A stretch of 27,864 nucleotides of DNA from Krumholzibacterium sp965370495 (GCA_965370495.1 CBDUUV010000021.1:1-27864); one strand, 5' to 3'. Positions 7,629 to 15,879 are shown, counted from the first letter of the stretch. The notes: generated by a model not told the origin, from the sequence alone. Numbers and translations are program-made.

Positions 7629-8141
7629 TTACTCGCAATCGCCGCCATTCTTCAGGTACTGATCGAGGGAAACATTCTTCCTGTAGCAACCTTCGTGGAC
7701 ATATTTGATTGTCTTCATGAACTCGCCTGGCCTCTTGAATCCGGCAATCACCATGATCTTCTTCCCGTCACTATCCAGGTATGCCAGTGAAGGATACCCT
7801 CTTACACCGAAAGTCCTGGTCAGCTGAGCCGGAGTGTACACGCTGCCTTTGAATTTCAACTGGTCGCTTCTGTTCTCCGCGTTAATCCTTATCGTGATAA
7901 AATTCTTCTCCAGGTAATTGCGCACTTCCAGGTTGGAGAACGTTTCCCTGTCCATGACTTTGCACCATTTACACCAGGATGTAAAGAAGTCAATTATAAC
8001 AGGTTTACCAGTCCTTGCGGCAAGCTCGATACCCTCGTTGAAAGACATCCATCCCGACGTTTCAACTTTAGTGCCGCTTCCACAACTGATCCACAACGCC
8101 AGCAGCATCGCCAACGTAATCGAAAGATTCCTCTTTAACAT
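7629..8141 (-). CDS. Thioredoxin-like lipoprotein (Thioredoxin_7/DsbD-gamma type)
   Basis: A 170-residue envelope thiol oxidoreductase. MLKRNLSITLAMLLALWISC is a lipoprotein signal with a weak lipobox (WISC). The thioredoxin fold follows: IDFFTSWCKWCKVMDRETF has a complete CxxC, and VRGYPSLAYLD carries the cis-Pro. FSNLEVRNYLEKNFITIRIN is typical of the Thioredoxin_7 subgroup. The ATG at 8141 is chosen over 8174 because AAAGGAG lies eight bases upstream and the signal sequence begins there. First gene of a pair with phosphofructokinase. It probably reduces or oxidises exported proteins; its partner is not visible. Two other thioredoxin-fold domains occur in this window. Confidence 0.85.
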   Translation of the reverse strand: MLKRNLSITLAMLLALWISCGSGTKVETSGWMSFNEGIELAARTGKPVIIDFFTSWCKWCKVMDRETFSNLEVRNYLEKNFITIRINAENRSDQLKFKGSVYTPAQLTRTFGVRGYPSLAYLDSDGKKIMVIAGFKRPGEFMKTIKYVHEGCYRKNVSLDQYLKNGGDCE

Positions 8142-8199
8142 TTCACATGCTCCTTTCAATCGATCAAAAACCATTACCTGATCCCTGATCGTTTCTTTT

Positions 8200-8251
8200 A
8201 AATCATCAAATCATCGATTATTTCCCAATTACCGGTCATTTCCCGGTCATT
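8200..8251. repeat. Short direct repeats, possible operator
   Basis: AAATCATC occurs twice in tandem (8200-8215), and CCGGTCATT occurs twice with an 11-base period (8232-8240 and 8243-8251), about one helical turn. TCGATTAT also occurs on both sides of the block. This could bind a regulator serving either divergent gene; it is unproven. Confidence 0.35.
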
Positions 8252-8442
8252 AATCAATTTTCGATTATCGTAATATAATCATGTCGGCTTTCGCATTCAA
8301 GCAGAACGATTTTTTCACGCCGCCAGAGCAATACCCGGCTTTCGAGCATTATCACCGGATAATTACAGTGGGTTAAATGGAACAAGCAAACCATAATCGC
8401 CGTATAAGAACATGTAATCGCTGCCGAAAGATACCATCTGGC

Positions 8443-8471
8443 TTGAACCTGAGCCGGATTATCTGTATTAT
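8443..8471 (+). promoter_or_regulatory. Candidate promoter of the S9 peptidase gene
   Basis: TTGAAC (8443-8448) and TATTAT (8466-8471) are separated by 17 bases, about 50 bases before the ATG at 8522. Confidence 0.45.
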
Positions 8472-8521
8472 ATTCTCGATCGGTCAAAGTCAGTATTTCA
8501 GCTGTAAAAGAAAGAGAGATC

Positions 8522-11500
8522 ATGCGAAAGACGTTCGAAAGACTCCTCGCGCCGGCTATGATATTTTTGATGGTTGTTGCCTTCACTCCAGGCATATCCT
8601 CTGCCCGTCCCATTGCGCCCGAAGAGGATGCTGCCGATTCACTGGCCGCGGCAAAAGAGCCCGACAGATCGCTCCGGTTCGAGCAGTGGCTTATTCTGGG
8701 CCCTGTCCCGACACCACTGCCGGCTTTCCACCTGGAAGAAAAAGAAGATAACGACGGTAACTTTCTTCTTTCTTTCGCTGATATGCAGATCGAAGGGTTT
8801 TTACCTGTCCCCGGTGCACAGGAAAACCTCCCCGGTGGAACCCGGGCTTTGTGGTCAACCGTCACCGCGGATACCGGAGGAGTCATTCTTCCCTCTCCCG
8901 CGGCATTTCCATGCATTACCTACCTCGCTTCATATATAGAGATTCCCCGTTGGATGAAGGTGGAACTGGAAGCTCGCAGCACTGATCCTTTCGAAATGTT
9001 CATAGATGGCAAATCTGTCATCAAATCCACAAAAGGAACCGGTACCGGCAAAACGGGCGATCCAAAGTCGGGCAGCGTCAACCTGAAACAGGGAAAACAC
9101 CTTGTCGTAATCAAAACTGTCTCTGTCCCGGGCGATTCTGTCGTCGCCTGGCTTTTTGACGCCAGTATCAAGGCAAACAAGGATTTCGAGGAAGACCCTG
9201 TCGTCACTCTCAACCTTTCAGGCCCTCTGAACATCTCACACATTCTCGATGTTGATAATATCGGGAATATAGATGTATCTCCCGACGGCAGGCTTGTCCT
9301 GATCAGCTACTGGAAATTCCTTCCACCCGGCGGCAAGAGGGAAAACTGGAAAGAGATAAGATCTCTTCCGGACGGGAAACTTGTTCATTCGATCCATGAA
9401 AGCAACATGAAGAATGTAGAGTGGGCTCCATCGGGAAATCACCTGTCATACACTGTCCAGGCGAACACGAAGGGGTCGATCAGGGTCCTGGACCTCGACA
9501 CCGGCTTTACCGAAACAATCGTGGAAGGGGTCAAAAAACTCGGAGGGTATACCTGGAGCCCCGATGGCACGTACATCGTCTACTATGTAAACGAGGACGA
9601 CAAGAAAGACGACTCCGGCATCAAGAGGCTCCGAAGCATACAGGACCGGACAAAATACGCAAGAAACAGAACATCTGTATTCCTTGCTTCGGTACCGGGA
9701 AGCACTGTCAGGAAGCTGGCAACGGGCAAATATGACGTTTTTGTGAGCGACATCCATCCTGACGGGAAAAAGATGCTTGTGCAGAGGAGTTACGAAAACC
9801 TGCATGAAAGGCCTTTCTCATCCACGGAGCTCTTCATTCTCGATCTCGAGGATATGAGTACCGAACTGCTGTGGAAAGGCCACTGGATCAGAAACGCCAC
9901 ATGGTCCCCGGACGGGAAAAAGATACTCATCTCGGGTGGGCCATCCACATTCGGGGAGACAGGCAGAAATATACCGGATGGATTGATACCGAACGACTAC
10001 GACGGCCAGCTATTCATCTTTGATCCCATCAGCAAAACAGCCGAGGCGATAACGATAGACTTCGATCCGGCTGTCCGTGAAGCGACCTGGTCGAAAGTCG
10101 ACGGAAATATCTACATAGTTGCCGAAACAGGCTCGTATGTAAGGTGTTACAGATATGATCCGAAGAAAAAGAAGTTCAGAAAGTTCGATTTCGGCGTGGA
10201 TGTCATCAAAAGCGGAGATATCTCTGAAAACAGGCTGGCCTTTGTCTTTTCGGCCTCTGGCGCTGACCAGCCGGCAAAGATATACTACGCCGACCTGAAG
10301 CGCGGCAAAGCCAGGGAACTGGTATTTCCGGGCAGGGAAATGCTCGAACATGTCAGGCTCGGAAAGATCGAAAACTGGGATTTCACCAGTGAGCAGGGCA
10401 GGACGATCGTCGGACGCGTACATTATCCACCGGACTTCGACCCTGACAGGAAATACCCATGTATCGTTTACTACTACGGGGGCACTTCACCTGTCAACCG
10501 CGCGTTTGGAGGCAGGTATCCGAAGAACCTCTGGGCAGCCAAGGGGTACATAATCTATGTGCTTCAACCGAGCGGAGCTACCGGATTCGGGCAGGAATTC
10601 TCCACCGCGCATGTCAATGACTGGGGAAAGGTCACGGCTGACGAGATCATTTACGGAACAAGGAAATTTCTTGAAACCCATCTGTTCGTCAATCCGTACA
10701 GGGTCGGTTGCATAGGCGCATCGTACGGTGGATTCATGACACAGCTTCTTATTACGAGGACAGACCTGTTCGCAGCCGCCGTTTCCCATGCCGGAATCAG
10801 TATGATACCGAGCTACTGGGGAGAAGGGTACTGGGGGTACGCATATAATGCCGTATCGGCCGCGGGGAGTTACCCGTGGAACAGGCCGGATATCTACGTG
10901 GGCCAGAGCCCCCTCTTCGCTGCCGACAGGATCACGACCCCCCTGCTCCTGCTCCATGGCGCTTCCGACACAAATGTCCCGCCCGGCGAGAGTGAGCAGA
11001 TGTATACCGCTCTCAAGATCCTCGGCAAAGAAGTGGAATATATCAAGTATGCCGGCCAGAACCATTTCATACTCGATTACAAAAAGAGGACAGCATGGTC
11101 TGACGCCCAGCTTTCCTGGTTCGACAAGTGGCTCAAGGACGAGCCTGAATGGTGGGATGAATTATACCCTCCTCTTGGCGGCGATGAGAAAAAAGAACCC
11201 GAAAAAATGGAAGCTCACAGAATCGAACTTAAGGATGACTATATAGTCCTGCTGGGAGAGGTCACGCGGCAGGATATCATCACCAACCTCGAAGCCTGGG
11301 ACAGCGAGTATTTCGAGTTCGAACCGGATGAAGAAACCCTTTCGCGGCTCAGGGAAAAAATATTCGCAGTAGAGATCACATGTGTCCTGGGAACCTGGTG
11401 TTCCGATTCACAGAGAGAGATTCCACGCCTCTGGAAGATCCTCGAAAAACTGGAATATCCTGTATCGGAGATCAGGATGTTAGCTGTAGGCAGCTCGAGA

Positions 11501-11686
11501 TTTACGATAGATATGCCAATCCCCGCGCGGGTCTTCAAATGGTCAAGGGATATCAGGTCCAGCTTCGATATCGAAAGGGTCGCAACGATCATCATCTCCC
11601 GCAACGGGGAAGAGACAGGCAGGATAGTCGAAACACCCGAAGAATCGCTGGAGAAAGACCTGCTGAAGATCATCAGCAGCGAATAA
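8522..11686 (+). CDS. Secreted S9 family peptidase (prolyl oligopeptidase/DPP-like) fused to a thioredoxin-like domain
   Basis: A 1054-residue exported serine peptidase. Residues 1-28 are a signal peptide (MRKTFERLLAPAMIFLMVVA, then ending SSA). An N-terminal beta domain precedes a TolB/WD40-like propeller (about 240-610) with repeated SPDG motifs. The alpha/beta-hydrolase domain (about 619-880) has a full triad: Ser734 in GASYGGF, Asp816 in HGASDTNVP and His848 in GQNHFI. S9 members cut peptides after Pro or release N-terminal di/tripeptides or acyl-residues. Residues about 905-1054 form a thioredoxin-like domain with GTWCSDSQREIPR; the motif is CxxS (Cys960, Ser963), so it has one thiol. 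The ATG at 8522 has GAAAGAGAG upstream. It converges on an MFSD1-like transporter and a C69 dipeptidase, which suggests peptide scavenging. Subfamily specificity cannot be set from sequence. Confidence 0.93.
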   Translation: MRKTFERLLAPAMIFLMVVAFTPGISSARPIAPEEDAADSLAAAKEPDRSLRFEQWLILGPVPTPLPAFHLEEKEDNDGNFLLSFADMQIEGFLPVPGAQENLPGGTRALWSTVTADTGGVILPSPAAFPCITYLASYIEIPRWMKVELEARSTDPFEMFIDGKSVIKSTKGTGTGKTGDPKSGSVNLKQGKHLVVIKTVSVPGDSVVAWLFDASIKANKDFEEDPVVTLNLSGPLNISHILDVDNIGNIDVSPDGRLVLISYWKFLPPGGKRENWKEIRSLPDGKLVHSIHESNMKNVEWAPSGNHLSYTVQANTKGSIRVLDLDTGFTETIVEGVKKLGGYTWSPDGTYIVYYVNEDDKKDDSGIKRLRSIQDRTKYARNRTSVFLASVPGSTVRKLATGKYDVFVSDIHPDGKKMLVQRSYENLHERPFSSTELFILDLEDMSTELLWKGHWIRNATWSPDGKKILISGGPSTFGETGRNIPDGLIPNDYDGQLFIFDPISKTAEAITIDFDPAVREATWSKVDGNIYIVAETGSYVRCYRYDPKKKKFRKFDFGVDVIKSGDISENRLAFVFSASGADQPAKIYYADLKRGKARELVFPGREMLEHVRLGKIENWDFTSEQGRTIVGRVHYPPDFDPDRKYPCIVYYYGGTSPVNRAFGGRYPKNLWAAKGYIIYVLQPSGATGFGQEFSTAHVNDWGKVTADEIIYGTRKFLETHLFVNPYRVGCIGASYGGFMTQLLITRTDLFAAAVSHAGISMIPSYWGEGYWGYAYNAVSAAGSYPWNRPDIYVGQSPLFAADRITTPLLLLHGASDTNVPPGESEQMYTALKILGKEVEYIKYAGQNHFILDYKKRTAWSDAQLSWFDKWLKDEPEWWDELYPPLGGDEKKEPEKMEAHRIELKDDYIVLLGEVTRQDIITNLEAWDSEYFEFEPDEETLSRLREKIFAVEITCVLGTWCSDSQREIPRLWKILEKLEYPVSEIRMLAVGSSRFTIDMPIPARVFKWSRDIRSSFDIERVATIIISRNGEETGRIVETPEESLEKDLLKIISSE

Positions 11687-11691
11687 ATCCT

Positions 11692-11721
11692 GGGGGAAAG
11701 ATCACTGGAAATCTGTCCCCC
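11692..11721 (+). terminator. Hairpin after the S9 peptidase gene
   Basis: GGGGG (11692-11696) and AGAT pair with ATCT and CCCCC (11717-11721) around an eight-base loop, with one 2x2 mismatch. It begins six bases after the stop. No T-run follows, so its role as a terminator is uncertain. Confidence 0.35.
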
Positions 11722-11741
11722 CCCATCGCACATAACAGGAT

Positions 11742-11785
11742 AAAAGGGGCGGGGCATGGAGCACACGTGCCCGCCGCCGCCCTTT
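11742..11785 (-). terminator. Candidate terminator of the dipeptidase/transporter operon
   Basis: On the minus strand a GC-rich imperfect stem (GGGCA pairing with TGCCC, outer AAAGGGCG pairing with the CG/CCCTTT side across a five-base bulge) ends in TTTT. It lies about 40 bases after the transporter stop. Confidence 0.5.
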
Positions 11786-11823
11786 ACGAAACCCCGCGTA
11801 CTTATCCGTTACCCACCAGGTAT

Positions 11824-13104
11824 TTACCCGACAGCCGCGTCCGCCGTATCCCGGACATATCCGCTTGGAAGTTCCAGGCCAGTGGCATCCCGCTTGTCTA
11901 TAACCAGCAGCATTACAGAAAAAACCAGTCCGGCAAACCCCAGAGAAGCAAACATCCACTGCATGTTCGTGTAATCCCCGCCCGACATGTCGACAACCCT
12001 GCCTGCAAGCCAGGGGAATGCTGCCAGCCCGATATTCTGGATCCACGCTATGATCCCATAGGCTGTCCCCAGGTATTTCTCGCGCACAAGTATCGGTACA
12101 GCCGGCCACAGGGCTGCAGGCACAAGCGAAAACGATATCCCGAGAAGAATAAAGGCTACAGCCGGGTGTACATACGTCAAACCGAGAAGCAGGTGCGCCG
12201 GAACAATCAGCAGAGAACCTGCCATCATGATCTTGCCCCTGTGCCCGAACCTGTCCACGAGAAACCCGAGTATCGGTGTGAATATCATCGAGGCCAGCAT
12301 GATATACGAAGTATACTGTCCTCCCCGGGCAGCGCTTAACCCGAACTTCGTCTGTAAAAACCGCGGAGCATGACTCGTGAACGGAAAAACCGCGGAATAG
12401 AATGTGAGGCAAAGCAGGGTTACCGCCCAGAAGGCAGGTTTGAGATTGAAAACATCTTTTACCACTATCTTCTCATCATCACCCGCGCCGGATTCCGCAT
12501 CGATCGTCTTGTCTTTGTAGATATAGAGCATGAAAAGAACGAAGGATACCAGCATCACGGCAGAACCTGCCCAGACCGACCAGCGCCAGGCGCCTGTCTT
12601 GGCGGCTATCTGTGCCGAGGAATTTAACGCCAGTACCGTCCCCAGTCTCATAACCGTGATATTCAGCCCGAAGGCCAGGCCAAGCTCCTTCCCCTTGAAC
12701 CACCGTGCTATCACCTTGTTGGTAACAAGAAGTGTCGCCTCTGAACCGAATCCGAATATCATCCTTCCCACAAGCATAAGCACGAACGAATTACCGGCTC
12801 CGATCGACGTAATAACCGACCCGAGGAGTATCAGGAAGGCATAGAACGTACCGGCTTTCCTTACACCTATCTTGTCGAGAAGAAAGCCGGCGATCACAAG
12901 CAGGAAAAATATGTTCGGAAGAGCGTAGAAAGTAAAAAGTAACCCGAATTTCGAGTTATCCAGCCCCATAGCCGTTTGGATATTGTCATTTATCGGACTG
13001 AGCGAATCATAGACATAGTACGACCCGAACATTATCACGCTGACCATGACAAGAACAAACCATCGCCACCATTTCTGCTCCTGCAATTCCTTGATTTCAG
13101 TCAT
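11824..13104 (-). CDS. MFS transporter resembling MFSD1 (dipeptide transporter)
   Basis: A 426-residue inner-membrane protein with about twelve hydrophobic helices split by a hydrophilic loop near residues 205-225. Motifs recall animal MFSD1: GSYYVYDSLSP in helix 1, RWFKGKELGLAFGL after helix 4, FYSAVFPFTSHAPRF, and SFSLVPAALWPAVP followed by LGTAYGIIAWIQNIGLA. Mammalian MFSD1 is a lysosomal dipeptide exporter. Acidic Glu122 (FGSEAT) and Arg153 (VMRLGT) fall where, from memory, MFSD1 has ligand-contacting Glu and Arg. ATG 13104 has AAAGGAG eight bases upstream. It lies 133 bases downstream of a C69 dipeptidase on the same strand, which supports dipeptide traffic. The family call is confident; the substrate and direction are inferred. 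Confidence 0.85.
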   Translation of the reverse strand: MTEIKELQEQKWWRWFVLVMVSVIMFGSYYVYDSLSPINDNIQTAMGLDNSKFGLLFTFYALPNIFFLLVIAGFLLDKIGVRKAGTFYAFLILLGSVITSIGAGNSFVLMLVGRMIFGFGSEATLLVTNKVIARWFKGKELGLAFGLNITVMRLGTVLALNSSAQIAAKTGAWRWSVWAGSAVMLVSFVLFMLYIYKDKTIDAESGAGDDEKIVVKDVFNLKPAFWAVTLLCLTFYSAVFPFTSHAPRFLQTKFGLSAARGGQYTSYIMLASMIFTPILGFLVDRFGHRGKIMMAGSLLIVPAHLLLGLTYVHPAVAFILLGISFSLVPAALWPAVPILVREKYLGTAYGIIAWIQNIGLAAFPWLAGRVVDMSGGDYTNMQWMFASLGFAGLVFSVMLLVIDKRDATGLELPSGYVRDTADAAVG

Positions 13105-13237
13105 TTGGCGCGCTCCTTTCGCAATCCTGATCTATCCGTCATTGTCAACCGGAAATCCGTAAACGGCCATGCTGATAACAGACACCGGCCTGCCCGATCA
13201 GAAGTTGACTATAAAACGCCTTTCATGACGGTTACAA

Positions 13238-14812
13238 TCAAAACTTCCCTGTATATTTCCACCAGAGAAAATCGCCGAGATCCCAGTAAGCGCTTGTCAC
13301 CCTGTCGGCAAAGCCCATCGAGTACCGGGTCAGGTATTTCCTGGCTTTTTTCGGGCTTGTGGCGTAAAGGGCCAGGGCCTTGTCATCGACTCCCTGAATC
13401 GCCCCGAATGCTTCCTTCTCGAAAAGCGTCCTGACCGAATCGACATCCGCTCTCATATATCCCCACTTCTGGGCAGAGAGATCGGCCACACGATTGAACC
13501 CCCACCAGGCACAATCCCTGTCGAAGGCCTGCCGCCCGCTCAGTTTCCATGTATCAGGAAGATCGTATATTCCGCAATAGAGAGGAACGAATGTTGTCAT
13601 CGCGGGATTATCCCAACCGAACCAGACAAGGCCGCCAATCGGGTCGGGCAGCCAGCCGCGGGACTGCGTGATCGTTATGTAGGTACAATAATATCTCGCT
13701 ATGCATCTTTCCCCCATCCTGCCCCAACCACCGTTCACCTTGAACAAGGGCATCATGTCATAGTGCATAAAGGGGTTGGCATAGGGGCTTTTCTCGAATT
13801 TGCCGTCCTGGGCCCCGACATACATGAACTTGGTCATATCGAACTCCGTACCCTCATACGTGTCCCTGAAAATTTCCATTAATTGCCTGACCGGGACACG
13901 AGTATCCGGCTTGACCGATATGGGATAATTTTCGGAGTTCGGATCGAGGCCAAGTGAAGGGGCTATAAGATCGAAAACCCTCCATTCGCGGCGCCTGGCC
14001 GCCATGCTCATCCTCCCCTCAGGATCATACGCATAACAGAACCTGAATGGCTTTCCCGACTGAGGGTCCCACCAGCCGTTATCGATCGCTACGTCGTATA
14101 CGTTAGAGGAGACCATGAAATTTTCAGTATCGTCGGGATCGATCTCCATTATCCTGCTGGCATTGGCTGTTACGCCCACATGATCATCGGGAATACGCTG
14201 CGCTACCCATACAGCTCCGATTCTTTCGCTCCCGTTCCCGACGATCTCGAAATGCCATATCTCCTCTTTATCCGCGAACATAAGGCACTCACCGCCATCA
14301 TTGTAACCGTTTTCAGCAACCAGTTCCCCTATCAGGTTGATAGCCTCCCGGCAGGTCCTGGCCCTTTCCAGAGCGAACCGGCAAAGTTCCTCGCACGAAA
14401 AGAACGCGTCCCTGTTACGCAGCTGTGGGCGGCCGCCGAAAGTCGACTCGCCTATAGCCAGCTGGTACTCGTTCATACAGGGGTACGAGGTATTGAAATA
14501 GGCGAATGTCTCCCTCACCTGCGGAATCTCTCCTTTTAATATTACTCCGGCGGTATCACCCGGGAACCTCGTAAATCGGAGCCCCTCATACACACCGGCC
14601 ATGGACCGCTTTCTGTATTTCGTATGCGCGACCATTGACAGCCATGTCCTGTCAACACGGCTGTCACATGTATGTGATGTCGTCACGGAACCGTCCACCG
14701 AAGCGTCCCTGCCTACCACTATGCAGGTGCATGAATCAATCTCCCGGCCAGCAACAATGATCCCGATAAAAAGGGCCAGGCCAACGATCAAAACCCTGTT
14801 TCCTGTTCTCAA
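13238..14812 (-). CDS. Exported C69 family dipeptidase (PepD-like, Ntn hydrolase)
   Basis: A 524-residue peptidase of family C69, which hydrolyses dipeptides. The frame extends to 14902, but TTG at 14812 has AGGAGG seven bases upstream and begins a clean leader with a hydrophobic segment (VLIVGLALFIGIIVAG). Next comes DSCTCIVVGRDASVDGS, matching the C69 start C-T-x-I-x-V-G-x-x-A-S-x-D-G-S, so Cys28 is the likely N-terminal nucleophile after processing. SHTCDSRVDRTW and FGGRPQLRNRDAFFSCEELC further match the family. The hydrophobic leader suggests export, with the pro-segment and signal perhaps merged. Upstream partner of the MFSD1-like transporter and facing the S9 peptidase. A periplasmic or membrane-facing location is inferred. 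Confidence 0.9.
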   Translation of the reverse strand: MRTGNRVLIVGLALFIGIIVAGREIDSCTCIVVGRDASVDGSVTTSHTCDSRVDRTWLSMVAHTKYRKRSMAGVYEGLRFTRFPGDTAGVILKGEIPQVRETFAYFNTSYPCMNEYQLAIGESTFGGRPQLRNRDAFFSCEELCRFALERARTCREAINLIGELVAENGYNDGGECLMFADKEEIWHFEIVGNGSERIGAVWVAQRIPDDHVGVTANASRIMEIDPDDTENFMVSSNVYDVAIDNGWWDPQSGKPFRFCYAYDPEGRMSMAARRREWRVFDLIAPSLGLDPNSENYPISVKPDTRVPVRQLMEIFRDTYEGTEFDMTKFMYVGAQDGKFEKSPYANPFMHYDMMPLFKVNGGWGRMGERCIARYYCTYITITQSRGWLPDPIGGLVWFGWDNPAMTTFVPLYCGIYDLPDTWKLSGRQAFDRDCAWWGFNRVADLSAQKWGYMRADVDSVRTLFEKEAFGAIQGVDDKALALYATSPKKARKYLTRYSMGFADRVTSAYWDLGDFLWWKYTGKF

Positions 14813-15200
14813 TACAGATCCTCCTCCCCCATTTGGAATTACTAATTCAGTTACGGGTAAGCATATCAACACTGTAACCAGCGGGCAATCTGAAACTTCC
14901 AAGAAAATTTATTACCGAAAAAAATGAAAAAAGACTGGATTTATAGATATTTCATTTCGTATATTCCTTTTGCAGGGACGTTTGGTCCAGAAAAGGAGAA
15001 ATGACCAGAAGATATTAAAATGCTCAGTAGTCTAAGATCGACCGTTTCAGGAAACATATCGATGAGGTAATTGCACCTGCCTTTATTAATATCCAGGACA
15101 ACTCTGATTCGATAAGATGATCGCACGGACGTGTATGTGGCTGGGATTTTCCGGCCGGGTATTAATTTGGTCTTTACTTGATTGGGCGGAAATGAGGTGA
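14813..15200. other. Intergenic region, no gene supported
   Basis: This 388-base AT-rich gap separates the divergent dipeptidase and RRM-protein genes. A 61-codon minus-strand frame (14941-15126) starts with GTG without an RBS and is not supported. Promoters must lie here, but I could not find a pair with good boxes and spacing. Confidence 0.6.
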
Positions 15201-15275
15201 ATGGAAAAAACCCGGGTTATTATTGCAGTGGCTGCTCTTGAAGTTGCAGCCTGTTCCCGTTTTTGTAAGTTTTAG
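15201..15275 (+). promoter_or_regulatory. Structured leader of the RRM gene with possible 24-codon upstream ORF
   Basis: ATG at 15201 opens a 24-codon frame (MEKTRVIIAVAALEVAAC, then SRFCKF). Its TAG at 15273-15275 touches the AGAAAGG ribosome site of the RRM gene. The leader can form either GCAG (15225-15228) with CTGC (15232-15235), or the stronger GGCTGC (15230-15235) with GCAGCC (15246-15251). These share bases and exclude each other, a layout that could serve leader control. The upstream ORF has AGGTG too close to its ATG, so its translation is doubtful. Confidence 0.3.
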
Positions 15276-15291
15276 AAAGGATTCTTTTAAA

Positions 15292-15591
15292 ATGGCTAAG
15301 AATATTTATGTCGGTAACCTTCCGTTCTCAACAAATGATGAGGACCTCGACAAGCTTTTCGCCCCTCATGGCACTGTTGTATCAGCACGTATCATCAAGG
15401 ACAAATTCACGGATCGTTCAAGAGGCTTCGGTTTCGTCGAGATGGAAAATGACGAGGAAGCCCTGAAAGCTATCGAGGCAGTCAATGGTAATGATTTTGA
15501 TGGCCGCGCACTCAAAGTAAGTGAAGCAAGGCCCCGCGAAGATCGTGGCAGCGGCGGCGGCGGCGGCGGCGGTTATAACCGTAATTACTAG
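15292..15591 (+). CDS. Small RRM-domain RNA-binding protein with glycine-rich tail
   Basis: A 99-residue cytoplasmic RNA-binding protein with one RRM fold. RNP-2 is IYVGNL (5-10) and RNP-1 is RGFGFVEM (44-51), with the aromatic residues used to stack on RNA. LFAPHGTVVSARIIKDKFT links them. The tail (from about residue 84) is Arg/Gly-rich: REDRGSGGGGGGGYNRNY. This matches bacterial and cyanobacterial Rbp proteins, often linked to cold adaptation. The frame starts at 15223, but ATG 15292 begins the conserved MAKNIYVGNLPF and has AGAAAGG eleven bases upstream. A strong terminator follows, so it is monocistronic. A structured leader suggests post-transcriptional control. RNA targets are unknown. 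Confidence 0.95.
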   Translation: MAKNIYVGNLPFSTNDEDLDKLFAPHGTVVSARIIKDKFTDRSRGFGFVEMENDEEALKAIEAVNGNDFDGRALKVSEARPREDRGSGGGGGGGYNRNY

Positions 15592-15624
15592 GGTTACCTG
15601 AATATAGATGACCTGAATCTACGA

Positions 15625-15661
15625 GCGTGGAAGCTGAACGGGCTTCCACGCTTTTATTTTT
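15625..15661 (+). terminator. Intrinsic terminator of the RRM gene
   Basis: GCGTGGAAGC (15625-15634) pairs perfectly with GCTTCCACGC (15642-15651) around a seven-base loop, followed by a T-rich tract TTTTATTTTT. Confidence 0.92.
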
Positions 15662-15666
15662 CGCAT

Positions 15667-15699
15667 AAAAAAACCGGGAGATGAAAAACATCCTCCGGT
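15667..15699 (-). terminator. Intrinsic terminator of tRNA-Asp
   Basis: On the minus strand an 11-position stem (15699-15689 with 15683-15673, one mismatch and one G-T pair) closes a TTTTT loop and is followed by TTTTTTT. It starts ten bases after the tRNA 3' end. Confidence 0.88.
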
Positions 15700-15708
15700 A
15701 TTAATAAA

Positions 15709-15783
15709 CGGGGCCGACGAGACTCGAACTCGCGACCTCCTGCGTGACAGGCAGGCGTTCTAACCAAACTGAACTACGACCCC
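15709..15783 (-). tRNA. tRNA-Asp: tRNA-Asp (anticodon GTC)
   Basis: A 75-base cloverleaf. Acceptor GGGGTCG pairs with CGGCCCC (one T-G), discriminator G. The D arm is GTTC/GAAC around AGTTTGGTTA, the anticodon arm CCTGC-CTGTCAC-GCAGG gives anticodon GTC, and the T arm GCGAG-TTCGAGT-CTCGT contains the usual TTCGA. CCA is not encoded. It has its own candidate promoter (15880-15908) and terminator (15667-15699). Confidence 0.97.
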
Positions 15784-15841
15784 GTACAAGTCGCTTTGAG
15801 CCAGCCCGAACCCATCCTCGCAGCGGCGTCTGTCCAGGCTG

Positions 15842-15872
15842 AAAAAAAACAGGCAGGCACTCCATGTCCTGC
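15842..15872 (-). terminator. Candidate terminator of the nagZ operon
   Basis: On the minus strand GCAGG (15872-15868) pairs with CCTGC (15857-15853) across a ten-base loop, and TTTTTTTT follows shortly after. It lies between the promoter-like boxes and the tRNA, so it could end the nagZ transcript or attenuate the tRNA leader. The stem is only five base pairs. Confidence 0.45.
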
Positions 15873-15879
15873 GACTATA

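Larger units (their letters stand above)
8142..8521. other. Divergent intergenic region, AT-rich with short direct repeats
   Basis: This 380-base gap separates the divergent thioredoxin-like and S9 peptidase genes. It holds a tandem repeat block (8200-8251), a candidate plus-strand promoter (8443-8471) and no convincing ORF. No good minus-strand promoter was identified. Confidence 0.6.

Noticed and set aside
8254..8916. 220-codon minus-strand frame over the S9 start
   Set aside because: Antisense to the S9 signal peptide and N-terminal domain, and crosses its promoter region.
11380..12339. 319-codon plus-strand frame
   Set aside because: Overlaps the C terminus of the S9 fusion and is antisense to the MFS transporter; composition is shadow-like.
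14941..15126. 61-codon minus-strand frame in the dipeptidase/RRM gap
   Set aside because: GTG start without RBS, no similarity recognised, unusual composition.
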